Assembly: GCA_963573305.1 (NCBI GenBank)
Contig: OY754338.1
Span: 15,250,192 to 15,314,191 of the forward strand
Source of the DNA: Pyrrhosoma nymphula
Taxonomy: Eukaryota; Arthropoda; Insecta; Odonata; Coenagrionidae
Length of the DNA stretch: 64,000 nt
Reading direction: 5' to 3'
Shown: positions 44,074 to 55,605 of the stretch, piece after piece
Layout: every line of letters starts with the position of its first letter
Numbering within the stretch: the stretch's first letter is position 1
The notes under the pieces: model-generated
What the model saw: only the letters and a program-made list of their open reading frames with translations
Told to the model about the DNA's origin: nothing
The model's database searches: none
Position numbers and translations under genes: made by a program

Positions 44074-45109
44074 AACTCCGCTATACCGGTGGCAAGCCCG
44101 GGGGCCTGTCTCTAAGAGTAGACAGGAAGGAGGAGGAGTAACAACCTCGTAAAAAAAAGACCAGGGTCCATCTGGCCCGGATGGTAGCACCCCGCGTAAG
44201 GGTTCCTTAGCCAGGGTCACGGTGAAGGCGGAGAAGATGGACTACGGTACGGCTGAACTGGTGGAAGAGGCAACCCGACTGACCGGGGTATATCAGGACA
44301 GAGACCATTGCCTTGTGGTTAGAAGAGGGATCTTTGTATGCTAAGGGAGATTACCCTGACAGAAAACAGCGAGCCGGTAGGCTTAGGAGGCAGCCCCCCC
44401 TCCAACCGGCGAGCTCGGTAGGGCCAACAACCCACCTGAGTGAAGTTAATTATTCAGAGTATAACAGTGAGAGAGCCGGACGGATTAATAGGAATCGACA
44501 GAGCGAACGAACTGACACGATTGTTGGTACATAAATGGAACACAACATCACTCACTCCGAAGTAAGCCACATAATCCATAAAGAAACAAGGTGTATTATC
44601 AGCTTAGCGGAACAATTGTTGGCAAGAGGGAAATATCGGAGAAGACAAAGATGAGGGTGTATAAAACCATTTTCCAGCCAGTATGGAACAGAGAGCCTAA
44701 CCCTATTAGATAAACACAGGAGTAGATTCCAAAGCTGTGAGATGAGGTATCTAAGACGAGCAGCAGGACGTACTAGACGAGATCGAGTGAGGAACACCAC
44801 AATCAGAGCCCAATTCCAGCAAGACCCGATTGTGGAGTCGAAGGAAAGAAAAACTTCAAGATGGTATGGACATGTGGTTAGTATGAATGATGAAAGGAAG
44901 CCAAGAGGAGGTGATGGAGGCAAGACCAGAAGGAAGGCGAGGAAGAGGACGACCAAGGATGGAATGGGAAGAATATATGTGGAGACAGGCGCGGAAAGAT
45001 CCTGAAAGAGTCACAAGAGTCTCACTCAGAACAGGAAAGGATTTGGAAAGTGGCTGAGGGATGCCTTAAAGCAGACGAGGATTCGAGAAATAAGAAGAAG
45101 AAGAATTAC
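44074..45109 (+). mobile_element. Internally deleted LINE with 7-bp target duplication
   Basis: Flanked by ATTCCTT (44067-44073 and 45110-45116). The first half (44074-44540) is a GC-rich 5' region (GGTGGCAAGCCCGGGGGCCT ...). From about 44590 the sequence switches to reverse-transcriptase 3' coding: [13 protein letters not shown] near 44655, a frameshift at YGTES, then SCEMRYLRRAAGRTRRDRVR near 44730-44790, RWYGHVV and further frameshifts into the RGRGRP region. It ends with a short GAA/AAG repeat at 45092-45105. So 5' UTR is joined directly to the RT thumb: a non-autonomous deletion derivative moved by LINE machinery, later decayed. Confidence 0.75.
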
Positions 45110-45116
45110 ATTCCTT

Positions 45117-47225
45117 TTTGTCTTTTAGAATTGCTTACGCGTCAGTACAAATTTGACGATTCTTAATTTCTCTATAAGACCTATGAGTATACTAAAAATG
45201 TCGTTCTCTTCTTGCATTGTTTGACAAGGTGATCGCCCAGATGATGGCAAAAATATCTATTCTCGGATCTTAATATCTAAATTTTATCGATCGAGTATAT
45301 TTAGGATTCGAAATTCATGATCAAACATAGATAATCGAAGGCGCCTGTATCCTTATTACTTAGTAAAGGAAAGATGCATTTACCTGACGCACTTATTTGA
45401 CGAGAAACGTATCGCAAAAATCGTCCAAAATCGATGTTGATTCAGCATTCAGATTAATTTAATACGATGTTCACCAAATGTTTCGCTTCTCACTCGGTAG
45501 TTACATTGCATCTACCTGACAATGAGATGTACCATATTGTGGAGAATCACTTAAAGGCTGCATTCAGTAATTTAATATATAATCTATGTTGAACGTATGA
45601 CTGGGAAAATAGTCACAAGTGATGAATGTGATTTTCCCCATTTCAAGATGGCTTCCTAATCAGTTGCGATCGTTGCTGCTTTCTCTGCAACTCTCGAAGG
45701 TAACAATCCCTGGTGAAAAAAATCGAGGCCCATTGTATTCAATCGACAAACAAGATGGCTTCAAGCTTCGAAGGAAGTCATTTCAATGGACAAGTAGCTT
45801 GCGGATTTGGATACAATATACACATGTACCCAGATAAACCATATAAAAGTATTCATTTCTAAATAATCTCGCATAATAAAACCTCGCTTTGCGCCATATT
45901 ATTCCGAAATATGAGAACCGGTTCAAAAGCAATTTTTTCACAATGATTCCTGGAACGAAGTATATAATAGTCGAATGATTGCCGTAACGTTTCTCTTCGG
46001 TAAACTCCCATTATTCTGTTATCTACTTTTTTATGTTTCTCACATCACTGCATATTGGTAAATGTTTGATTTCCTTTCAAATTCGCTTCCAAAAGCGAGG
46101 TCATCAAACCCGTTGTGTGAAGCGGTTCCCTCTACGTATATCTCCGAAGCAACAACTAAGCCACACCCTCATCAGTCATTGGGCTACCAATGTCGCCGTT
46201 GATTAAGTCATTCCATAATTGGCGTCCAAGCGTTTCGTTTCGCCGAGCTTCCTTGGTCAAGCGGAGATAATCTTATCTCTCTCTCTGGGATTAGACACCG
46301 AAAACCTGCGATGTACATCAGCAGCGTCCTCTCTCCGTGGCTTTGTTGATGCAGGCGGAAAGTGTTCGAAACCACCTCTCACTCAGTACCAAGCGATTCA
46401 TAAAAAACAAAAATGGGAGCATTTTTATTACTGTTATGAGTTTTAATTACTTCTCAATTGAGATTAATTTACCTCTTCTTCATTTATGCATGTAATGCAA
46501 AGTTTATTAAACGTATGTTTCATGTAACTGTAACTTGGCACCAGGCTTTTCACTTTTTGCATGAGTATGTAATTTGATAATGTTTAGTATTTCCTAAATT
46601 GTAACTTGTTTTTCATTCGTTTTTTAAATGCATAAAGTTTATACATTTCAATTTATGTTATATTGAGCATACTTTTGTGCCAATTGCAATGCCTATGAAT
46701 ATATATTTATATGTTGTTAAATAGACTGCTGCTGAACACAGCGTAATCATGGCGACCCAATTACAAGTTTCAACAGTGGTGCCTAATTTCTCCAATATCA
46801 ATTGTTTAATGGATTATATTGTACAATTCGGTGTGTGAAATAATATGTTGTTATCATAATTTAATAGGTCCGTAGCAAAAACGTCAACTGGGAAAGACTT
46901 AAAGGAAGGATAACGAAGAAAATGAAATGCCGAGACGTGCCGAGAACTTCGAAGGAGTTCGATTGGGAAACCGTCGCGGAATCCCGCTACCTCAAGACAA
47001 AATAAGACGTCGGTGCTTATGTACACAAGGTTAGAATATCTCTCCTCATCAAGGTCAAGACCAAATCGGGAGTGTTTTGTCATTGCTAGACATAGTTACG
47101 GCTAGACTAATACTTGTAGGTTTTTAACACGTTAAGCTATCTCAAAGGTGTAAATTTCATTTATTTCATGCATCAACCATCGCAATGTTTGCGCCTGTGT
47201 TATAATATATATTTTTCTACATTTA
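45117..47225. other. Intergenic stretch, remnant of MITE C7 at its start
   Basis: The first tens of bases (CTTTTAGAATTGCTTACG) may continue MITE C7; beyond that nothing is recognisable. ORFs at 45619-45837, 46219-46446 and 46814-47083 (minus) lack motifs. Confidence 0.4.
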
Positions 47226-47226
47226 T

Positions 47227-47319
<93 letters not shown>
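47226..47319. repeat. (TA)n microsatellite
   Basis: About 94 bases of almost uninterrupted TA dinucleotides, with one TACATA interruption near 47241. The Ile/Tyr ORF across it is meaningless. Confidence 0.95.
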
Positions 47320-47321
<2 letters not shown>

Positions 47322-49264
47322 ATTCTAAAAATAATGAATATTTAGAAATTAGTTAATTATTATTTGTGACGGTAAAAGTTTTAATTATTAACATTGAGTC
47401 GAAATGCATTAATCAATAATTTATTCATAACATTTTCATTGGAGATCTAAATCTCGGTACACCATTACTATACCATTAGATCATATAGTATATATATTAC
47501 TGTACCAAAGTAAATCATTATATTATTTGAAGTTTCCATCCAACTCGAAACATCGTTTGCCTTTTGTTTAACCTACAGTTAGCCTTTCCATTTATTCTTT
47601 ATGTAAACAGGGGACTGTGATGATAGCGTACGTGCTTACAATACCGGGTTTAAGAAAACTATGTGAATATACTTGGTCTGAAATCAAAATACGCTTCTAT
47701 AGGAGAACTAAACTATTTTATTGTTTTTTTTTTAAATGAGGGATTACACTGAACTTACGTAATAAGTGAACGCATAGCACCCGTTTTTAAAAAATTGAAT
47801 AAAAAATTCAGAAGGTGATTAAGAGATTTCATTTATTACAATTTACGATTGCGTGAATTACAAATAATTTCTGTTTTATGATTGACTTATTTAACTATCG
47901 GAATAAGTGAGAAATTATAATGGAATTTAGATTGTTCAGGAGAAGCGGAAGAAATATTTGCACTTTAAAATGGTCAGTAAGGATCATCCCCCGATTGAAA
48001 AGGAGTTGTAAACCATTATGTAAGAAGTTCTTAACATTCTCAACTGACCGTGGAATTATTTTAAAAATCTATTTTATATTACTCGAGGCAAGGGATATCA
48101 CAAGGTCATTATGCATAAGAGAACTAACTGCACCTACTCCAACAATCTAAAGAATGTTAGATATACATATTAATTTAAATTTCGGATCGGATTAAAATAA
48201 AAAATGAAACATATTTCGTATTCAATAAAGACAAAAATATTAATCATAATTAATATTTATATATAAAATTACATTTTCAATAAATAATTTTAGAAGATTA
48301 TAATATTAGATTTATATAATAGTATCTAATATAATATTATAAAAAAGATTGACCTCGACATGTCCTACTGCAATTCTTGGGATACAATAAATGAATAAAC
48401 TGAATTTATTTACTACTAATCCGTGTAGGTATCTATAGGTTTATCATTGTGATACTCCTTTTTATTCCCTAGAAATTCCACGTCCGGGGATCTTTGAGTA
48501 TTCCAAGGGGGTACTTAAAAATTAAATTAATAGCTCTATAGTTGTGATTTTTTCTCGGGTAAATTTTAAAAGGGTATTTTATCGTCGTTTTCGATGAGTA
48601 TGGTTAAAGATAAACTCCACAGCCCTTCAATGTGCCATAAATTATGTGAATTGACGTTCCATTATACCTTAAAACGAATATCGCTGTTTTCTTCCGAAGA
48701 ATCAAAGTGTGTTGATGGATTTGAGTTACATCTTGCTGATAATTATTGACGACCATCTGTTTGAATTCATGTTTGGAGAGTGGAGTGTCATAGATAAAGC
48801 TAGATACTTACTTTGTATTTCTCAATTATTAAAATGTTTGTACACAGCGCAACAAAGTTACCATCTCCTTATCTTATTGTGAATGTGCGTCACTGGATGG
48901 AGCTGTAAGTCGTTATCAGGAGCATCGTGAAGTTAAGCACGCCTTGTTGTGTCTGAGTCCCCTTTTCCCAGTATTGTCATCCTTCTGACTCATTATAGAG
49001 AACGTTTTTGGCTCTTATATATCCGTCAAAACAGAGTTTAATCCCTCTGAGTTTAGCTCAGGTGTATCACAGGAAGCAGTGACAGTCGGAATTTATATTC
49101 TGAAGCCACGTAAGCTGCAGTATATATTGATATAACCGCCTTGTGACTTCATAAAAACCAGTACGAAAACATTACAGGGGACAGTGTTTACATTTAGGCC
49201 CGGTTTTACATCCTCTGGTGAACGATTACTACAAGTTGATTCAGCCTTTTCGTTAACTTTATGT
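47320..49264. other. AT-rich intergenic stretch, nothing recognised
   Basis: No gene or named repeat. The ORF at 47920-48150 has no motif. Near 48930, TGAAGTTAAGCA recalls a 5S rRNA internal segment but stands alone. Confidence 0.5.
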
Positions 49265-49620
49265 ACTAGCTGGTGGTGTTTGGGATCACACTTCTTTTAT
49301 TTAACTCATTCATATAAAAAGAGGAGAATCGATTGAAAAAATGATAAAGTTCATTCTTTCGGGTGCATCTGATAAAATACATTTTAACTCTATATCTTGA
49401 GCGAAAGTAGTTTTAAGAAGTAGTTTTAAAAATATAAATAAATAAACCGCAGCACAAAACCCAACGTTTAGCATTCCTAATCAGCTTAACTAAGCTAAAT
49501 GAATTTAAAAATGCGTTTAAAGACCAAATTCTGGTTGTCAAGGAAATGTGCAACTGTTGATTTCAGAGAAAAATGTTCTTTTTTGCATCTAAAGGCGCGA
49601 TTTCCAGACAAATAAAAATT
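49265..49620 (+). mobile_element. Dispersed repeat family H, copy 1
   Basis: Shares with 55088-55448 the ordered blocks ACTAGCTG, GGGATCACAC, AAAAAGAGGAGAATCGATTG, AAAGTAGTTTTAA, GCACAAAACCCAA, CATTCCTAATCAG, AAATGCGTT(T)AAAGACC and GTTGATTTCAGAGAAAAATG. No terminal inverted repeats; class unknown. Confidence 0.75.
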
Positions 49621-50103
49621 GGCTATCGGAATTAATAACTACGCAGAGTAGCTGAGGTGAAGTATTTTGGATCTAAGTTCGTAATTATCAATAACTGTTA
49701 CTAGTATAATGGCTAGTAATGTGCATAAGTATTCACAAGAAAACAAGGTATATATCAGACACCATGGGTTGGCAAAATCAATTGCTATGTTAATGGCAGT
49801 ATTTACATTTCGGAAATATAATCAATATCGCGGTTCTTATTACCAAAATAGTAGGTATGAGTTGAAAGTATTATTCATATATACATAAGGTAAATTCTCC
49901 GGTGAGGGAAACTGTCCAAGTCATGGGCACATATCATTTAGAATAGTTTAAAGCAAGAATAAACGATCTCCCATGTTGTTACAACAGATTCGGATTTTGT
50001 AGTGGCTCCAACTCTTCAAATAACTGCGGTATAACTCACCTAGGGGCTTAATTACTATAAGACAAAATTTGGCTAGCCTATTTTTTTATTTTCAACCTAT
50101 ATA
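49621..50103. other. AT-rich spacer, nothing recognised
   Basis: No gene or repeat copy supported. Confidence 0.5.
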
Positions 50104-50205
50104 TTGTCAAGGTATACATTGTAGACACATGCATTATGACAAATGCATACACATAAATTGTGACATAACATACACATACATTGTGACAAATGTATACCTT
50201 GACAA
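50104..50205. repeat. 102-bp palindrome with 17-bp arms
   Basis: TTGTCAAGGTATACATT and its exact complement AATGTATACCTTGACAA bound a region that itself has repeated ACACATA(A/C)ATTGTGACA motifs. It looks like a miniature foldback element. Confidence 0.65.
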
Positions 50206-50949
50206 CGACGCTCAGGCGTTGAAACCGATCGGGAAAAATACATCATACTGTGGAATTGTACAAAGTTTTTCTTTTAACATGTTCAGTGCAACTAAATTCC
50301 ACCAAGTATCGCCTGCCTCCATTGATATTATTTTCGATGAAGTATCGTTTTAATTTTGTTTTTTGTACGCTTCCTGCTTGGGTCTCAAAGCTTAACCTTG
50401 CACGAGAAACAAATATAGTCTGCGCAAGACAGCGCACTATGTTCGGCACGAAACATTTGAACGTTATGCACCCCACATTCGCGATGACATCCTTGGATTA
50501 CAATCGCAAATTTCTGATTAAAATAAAATAGCTCGACATCACCTTTGACGACCTATTAAAAATGTCTTTCATTCTACTGTTCCTAGGATCATTTCCTCTA
50601 TCGTTGGATTTCCTATTAATCATCAGCGGTATTCCTTTTGTTCTTCACCCTTGATGTAATAATACTCCTATTCATGGCTAGAAAATAAAACATGGTTCGT
50701 GAAGGTAAACGTGTCGCTGTCACCGCAGCCATTTCAAGGACTAATAGTAATCCGTGCTTCAGCTGCAACTAAAGCTATGTATATTTAGAAATGTTAGATT
50801 TCAAAGGAGTTTCGTTCTGCGGAATTGGCATTTTTTTTATTTTTAGAAAATTTGTGTCGCAAAGAACATAAACAGTACGCTATAGAGATCCTGTCATCAC
50901 TAGTCTTGTCTTGCCACGACATTCAGTGAAGCACTTGAAGGACAAGCAC
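50206..50949. other. Stretch with small ORFs, no gene recognised
   Basis: Overlapping ORFs of 77-94 codons exist on both strands at 50069-50531 but show no motif, and neither strand offers convincing exon boundaries. Confidence 0.4.
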
Positions 50950-51509
50950 TTAAAGACGTTCGGTTGGTTTCACTCTTAACTTGAGGGAATTCGACGAAAC
51001 TTGCTCTGGAAGCATTAATTATGTTTTCCTTTAAGCTACCTGAATTTTCTCAATATTATTTACCGCAGATTTCTTAGGATATATTTGATGTGGAAGTGTG
51101 GGCATGTGAAATTACATATATGGGTTCTTAAATGGGAACGCGAGGTGCGACTAGCTTTATTCATCGAAAAGAACGTTTTCTAGAAAAGAATAAGAAAAAC
51201 AAAAATAATTAAATCATCAATAGAATAATGTATGAAAATCATTCGATATACTTTATTTTTAATATTTTTGTTTTTCTTTTATTCTTAACTAGTAAAAGGT
51301 TCTTTTTGATGAATTAAGCTACTCGTACCTTGTGTTCCCATAAGAACCCATGTAATTTCATTCCCACTTCTCGATCAAATTTCTTAAGTAATCTGCGGTA
51401 AATAATTCTGAAAAAATCAGGTAGATTTAAGAAGACAACATAATTAATGCTTCCAGCAAGTTTCGTCGAGTTCTCTTAAGTTAAGAGTGAAACCAACGAA
51501 TCTCCTTAA
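50950..51509. mobile_element. Foldback MITE family E, copy 2
   Basis: A 560-bp foldback from TTAAAGACGTTCGGTTGG to CCAACGAATCTCCTTAA, arms about 240 bp. The spacer is the reverse complement of the spacer in copy 1, so the two copies are in opposite orientation. TTAA on both ends. Just outside the right end the minus strand reads GACCTGATGATGGC, a hammerhead-like fragment. Confidence 0.9.
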
Positions 51510-52019
51510 AAGTACACAGCCATCATCAGGTCTTTTTTACGCGCAGAACATCGTAGGTTTTTCGGCTACAAACTTGGTTGCGTCATTCCTAGATTGATTG
51601 TTGCCCGAAGGAGAAATTTCCCGACGCAGCGAATAAAATTAAATTTGAGCTCATGATAGCAAAAAAAAAATATTTCATTGTTCAGCAAAAGTGTCCACAA
51701 CCGATTTATTCCAATTCTGTCCAAGAATTGCCGGTGGCAATAATGTAGTGCAGAATTACTTCCATCTTATTGGAGCAGATGTATTTGAATTGGTATGCAA
51801 TGCTTATGAATTACGAGATAATGGAATCATTACCATCAGAAGAAGACCAAAGTGATATGGGATACGGTGTCTGCGGCTGAAGTTAAGAAGTTGTTCGTTT
51901 AAGGAAACGGACTTGGGTGGAATGGAAAAGGTATGTGATCTATGGGCAAAGAAAGACTATGCAGGACCCGGTTCAAGAATAATAAATGGCATTAAGAAGG
52001 GATTAAGGAAGAAATAAGT
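51510..52019. other. Spacer without supported gene
   Basis: A partly open frame around 51870-52010 (KVCDLWAKKDYAGPGSRI) has no family match that I recognise and no flanking splice sites. Confidence 0.4.
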
Positions 52020-52560
52020 ATTGGATGAGGTTTCTCCGCGATCGTATGAGTAGTATAAACATATATACCGAATTCCACTTTTTGTGTGAACTTTTTTTAC
52101 TGCTTTCTCTGATGACATGTTTTAGCTATTAGAAAAAAATTGATAGACAAGGTATACAGATTAGTCGACGAATATATATATTTTTAAATGTACAATTTTT
52201 CCCAGAGGTAGGAGCAAACCGCAACGCCATTTCTGTCGACTTAACGCATTCTGACTTGAATTTTTGCTGTATTTTTTTAAATAAATTTGTGTATTAATGT
52301 TTTTCTAAACATATGATGGTCATGTGTATAAATTTGATCATCGTTCAAATACCTGCGATAATGCGCTTTTTATAAATAATTTGCCGCGAAAATTGCATGC
52401 ACTCTATGTTAGATAGAAAAATACTAAATTTCCACTTTTTTCACGAATTCTTGTAATTTCAAGTTTAGTTTACGGAAAAGATATGTCAAAAGTTATGACT
52501 TTGTTCTTCATATAAACAGAATGTGAATAAAAAGTACATACTTAGTTACGTTTATATTAA
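52020..52560 (+). mobile_element. MITE family B, diverged copy (B5)
   Basis: Begins GAGGTTTCTCCGCGATCGTA, keeps CCGAATTCCACTTTTTG, CCCAGAGGTAGGAGCAAACC, CAACGCCATTTC and AACAGAATGTGAATAAAAAG in family order, and ends at TTAA (52557-52560). The most decayed full-length copy in the window. Confidence 0.7.
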
Positions 52561-52960
52561 AGTAAATTTTTCTCTGGGACTAACTTTTAAAAGAAAAAGC
52601 GAGGCGATGAAAGGCGGACTACCTGCTTCAAAGTGGGTAATCAGACCTTAACGTTGTTCTTCGGAGGATAAGGAGAGCAGGGACGTTTCCTTAAGTCAGT
52701 CCGCGGTTTCGTCCACGGTGGTGACGAATTCTTAAGTCGTTCAAGGCCAAGAGGGAGGCGAAAGTGACTAAACGCACTCCGAAGACGATTACGAATCGTC
52801 TCACCTTCGAAATGACATTCGGTACTCGCTCGTCATCTGTTAATATTGCGTGTACATATGTGCTGCCCCACTTTAAAAGAGTCGTCTCAATTGCGAACCG
52901 AATGCTCGGATTGCTGAGTAGAAAATGCTTGTGGGAACGGAATGAATTTAATGGGAATTA
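52561..52960. other. GC-moderate stretch, no gene recognised
   Basis: CpG-containing sequence with an ORF at 52764-52961 lacking motifs. It lies directly before the outer inverted repeat described next. Confidence 0.4.
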
Positions 52961-53021
52961 AGTCCGTTCTACAATAAGACGAAAGTATTACGTCCATTGT
53001 AGGACGCTTTATTTAAGATAG

Positions 53022-54214
53022 TTTTGGCGATGTATAAATTCACCAAGAATTTGAAGATGTTGACCTCATTTAAAATATGAAAAAAACTCCCATATTTACA
53101 ATGATGTCAAAATATTAAAACCCTTTGCCAAATTACTTTTCGAACTATTCGCCTAAAAACACAAGCTGTTTTAAATGAGATATAGATTACGGCTAGATAG
53201 GTGAAGAGGGAGAATATTGAAAAACATAGGAATTTAAAACACCAAGATTTCGTCAAAATACTAACGGCGTATAGTTTGCATGTTTTCACAACTATTTTAA
53301 AAAAATAATTCACTACTAACCGAAGTAATTTTTACAGAATCGCAAAAGAAACCTTCCATTGTGACCTTGTGAAAACCTTTCCACCGTACGGCGTTAAAAA
53401 AATTAGTCAAGGGACATTCCATGGTAATATCAACCTCACGCTTATTTTTTAAATTTTAAAGAAACCAAAATATGCCATTTGTAAGAGAATTTCCTGCTGA
53501 TTCTGAATCTGAAGAAAAGTTATCACCTCAGCATACATGAAATTCAAAATGCAACACTAGTAATTGAAACAAACCTGTTACTTTCTCAATGGAAAATCAT
53601 AAGTTACGTTGGTCACGGTTACGTTGGTCACAACCCAAATTTTGTTGTTGAAATTATTTGAATAAGAATGGCAAGAAATTGTTTTGTGTGACTATGCATA
53701 TTTGCTTAGAAAACCATACACTCCAAATATATTACAAAAGTTTGTGTTAAAGTGATAAACTTTCAGAGTAATATGCAATTAAACTCTTGTAACTAATGTT
53801 AAGGTATAATTTTTGTTACATTGGTCACAGTGTTTAATAAATGATATTTTTTTAAATTTGGCCCTAAATATTGCTAATCTACACATTCCTTATTTACTAT
53901 AGCAAGTGTCAAATGCATTGTGGTAAGAAAAACAGCATAAATGCACAGGATTTTGCATGAATGTAATTAAAATAAGGCATGCAATTTGCTAAAATGTTAC
54001 GTTGGTTACCATGGAATGTCCCTCAAGTAAAACACTTATGTATGTACATATATTTATTTAATTAGTGAGAATTTTTTTCATTCATAACTATATTTTGCAT
54101 AATTAATGTTGCAACATTTACTTCACACTTCTTATTAGACGCTGAAATTAAAACATAAATTTAGAATATGGTCTCCATTATGACTAGGGAAATATCTCGC
54201 TCAAACTACCTTAA
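53022..54214 (-). mobile_element. MITE family C, copy C5, interrupted by element D
   Basis: TTAAGATAGTTTTGGCGATG to GCTCAAACTACCTTAA. The family sequence is broken after CGGCGTTAAAAAAATTAGTC and resumes with AAGTAAAACACTTATGTA. TTAA at both ends. Confidence 0.85.
53411..54022. mobile_element. TCAA-flanked element D (612 bp), nested in MITE C5
   Basis: Ends GGGACATTCCATGGTAA and TTACCATGGAATGTCCC are exact inverted repeats of 17 bp. The host MITE sequence TCAA is duplicated on each side (53407-53410, 54023-54026). Inside, GTTACGTTGGTCAC occurs twice in tandem (53603, 53618), again as GTTACATTGGTCAC (53815), and a related GTTACGTTGGTTACC forms the right end. No ORF. Superfamily undetermined. 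Confidence 0.88.
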
Positions 54215-54446
54215 GACGTTGACCGTAATAATTTTCTTAAGTCTGCTAATCTCCAATGAAACCCGTAAACCGTAAAATCTCGCGCGAGATATCGGAAACA
54301 AATGAGTGATGAAATTGCGTTTGCAAGCCGTAAAGATGGGAGTTGGCCATCTTCTTTACGGCTGGCCGTATGAGATTGCGACAAGCCCTTGAGGCTCTCT
54401 TTACGGCTTAAGACGTAAACGTCTTACGTCAATTGTGGAACGGCCT

Positions 54447-55087
54447 CAAGTAACGCAATAAGATTACGGCCCGCTTAGTATAATGTGTCTCTGTAGGAAT
54501 CTGCATTACTTATAGAGGTGATAGGGGATGTGATTTCAATCATTTTTTTTTTATCTAATCGGCATGCTATCTTGACTCCTTGCTTACGGAGCCCTGGCAG
54601 CACAACAATGTCCTCCACATCCTGCAGTTGCCATGTAAAACGCCAATTAATATAGGGTCTCTTTTCTGTACTTTCAGTGCGAATGCAGCGTTGTTGCCAA
54701 ATTGCGCATCCCAAACCACGTGGGCCGTTCTCCGATTTCTGTGTAAACTTGGCAGCAACGGGATATTTTTCTCTGGCTTTTTCGTTCGAACGTTAAAACA
54801 TCGTGCTACCTCTCTTAGCGGAGCGTATAAAGCTAGTCATTCTCCGAGAAACGACCGATGATTCGGTCGAATTGGCATCTCCGCAGTGGCCGTGGAGATC
54901 TGACTTCACGGAGGAGTTTTCCTTCTTTTCCGCTGCTGGCGCCCATGGGAGCGTAACTAGCGATTAACGAGGAGAAGGGACAGTGTTGGGGTTCAACGAC
55001 CTCTGACCAACACACATCCTCCTCCATTTCGCCATGAGAGGAAGAATAAGTGTACATACCATGTATACATATCTACTATATGCTACT
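54447..55087. other. Spacer with unassigned GC-rich patch
   Basis: Minus-strand ORFs at 54475-54758 (one frame reads NRRTAHVVWDAQFGNNAAF) and 54833-55057 have composition closer to coding than the AT-rich flanks, but I recognise no family and the overlapping frames conflict. A decayed transposase or a fragment of a host exon are both possible. Confidence 0.35.
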
Positions 55088-55605
55088 ACTAGCTGAAATA
55101 TCCGGCTGAGTTGCTCGGGATCACACATACTTCATGACTCATTTATATATAAAAAGAGGAGAATCGATTGAAAAAAATGAGATACTTCATTCTTTAGGGA
55201 ACATCTGATAAAAAAATTTAACCCTCTATTTTTGAGTAAAAGTAGTTTTAAAAAGCAAAAAAATGAACAACTGCACAAAACCCAATGCTTAATCATTCCT
55301 AATCAGTTTAACTAACAGCGAAATGAATTTTAAATGCGTTAAAGACCAAAATTTTGCTGTCAAGAAAATATGCTATTGTTGATTTCAGAGAAAAATGTGC
55401 GTTTTTGCGGATAAAAGAGCGATTTTCAGACAAATACGAACTATAAAAGGTGATTGATTGAAAGCATTATAAACATCATTCTCTCAGCCATATAATAAAA
55501 AAATCCCAACCCTCTATCTTGATCTGAAGTAATTTTAGAAAGCAAGAAATGAAACCACTGCACAGAACCCAATACAAAGCGTAGCCGCCCGAAGGACCCC
55601 TATTT
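55088..55605 (+). mobile_element. Dispersed repeat family H, copy 2 with internal duplication
   Basis: Collinear with 49265-49620 up to about 55448. Then the middle segment (TTGATTGAAAGCATTATAAA, CATTCTCTCAG, CCCTCTATCTTGATC, AGCAAGAAATGAAACCACTG, CACAGAACCCAATAC) is repeated in diverged form to about 55580. Starts ACTAGCTGAAATATCCGGCT. Confidence 0.7.

Larger units (their letters stand above)
52961..54446. mobile_element. Possible outer element enclosing MITE C5 and D
   Basis: The left end AGTCCGTTCTACAATAAGAC, then a few bases later TTACGTC, is approximately the reverse complement of the right end GACGTAAACGTCTTACGTCA then ATTGTGGAACGGCC. Next to each end are small hairpins (CGTCCATTGTAGGACG on the left; AGCCGTAAAGATGG/CCATCTTCTTTACGGCT at 54326-54363 on the right). 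If real, this is an element whose interior was replaced or split by C5. Confidence 0.4.

Noticed and set aside
47168..47356. 62-codon ORF rich in Ile and Tyr
   Set aside because: It is the translation of a (TA)n microsatellite.
48890..48965. 5S rRNA-like segment (TGAAGTTAAGCA with some flanking similarity)
   Set aside because: Only about 12 contiguous bases match the 5S internal region; the ends and the remaining promoter boxes are absent.
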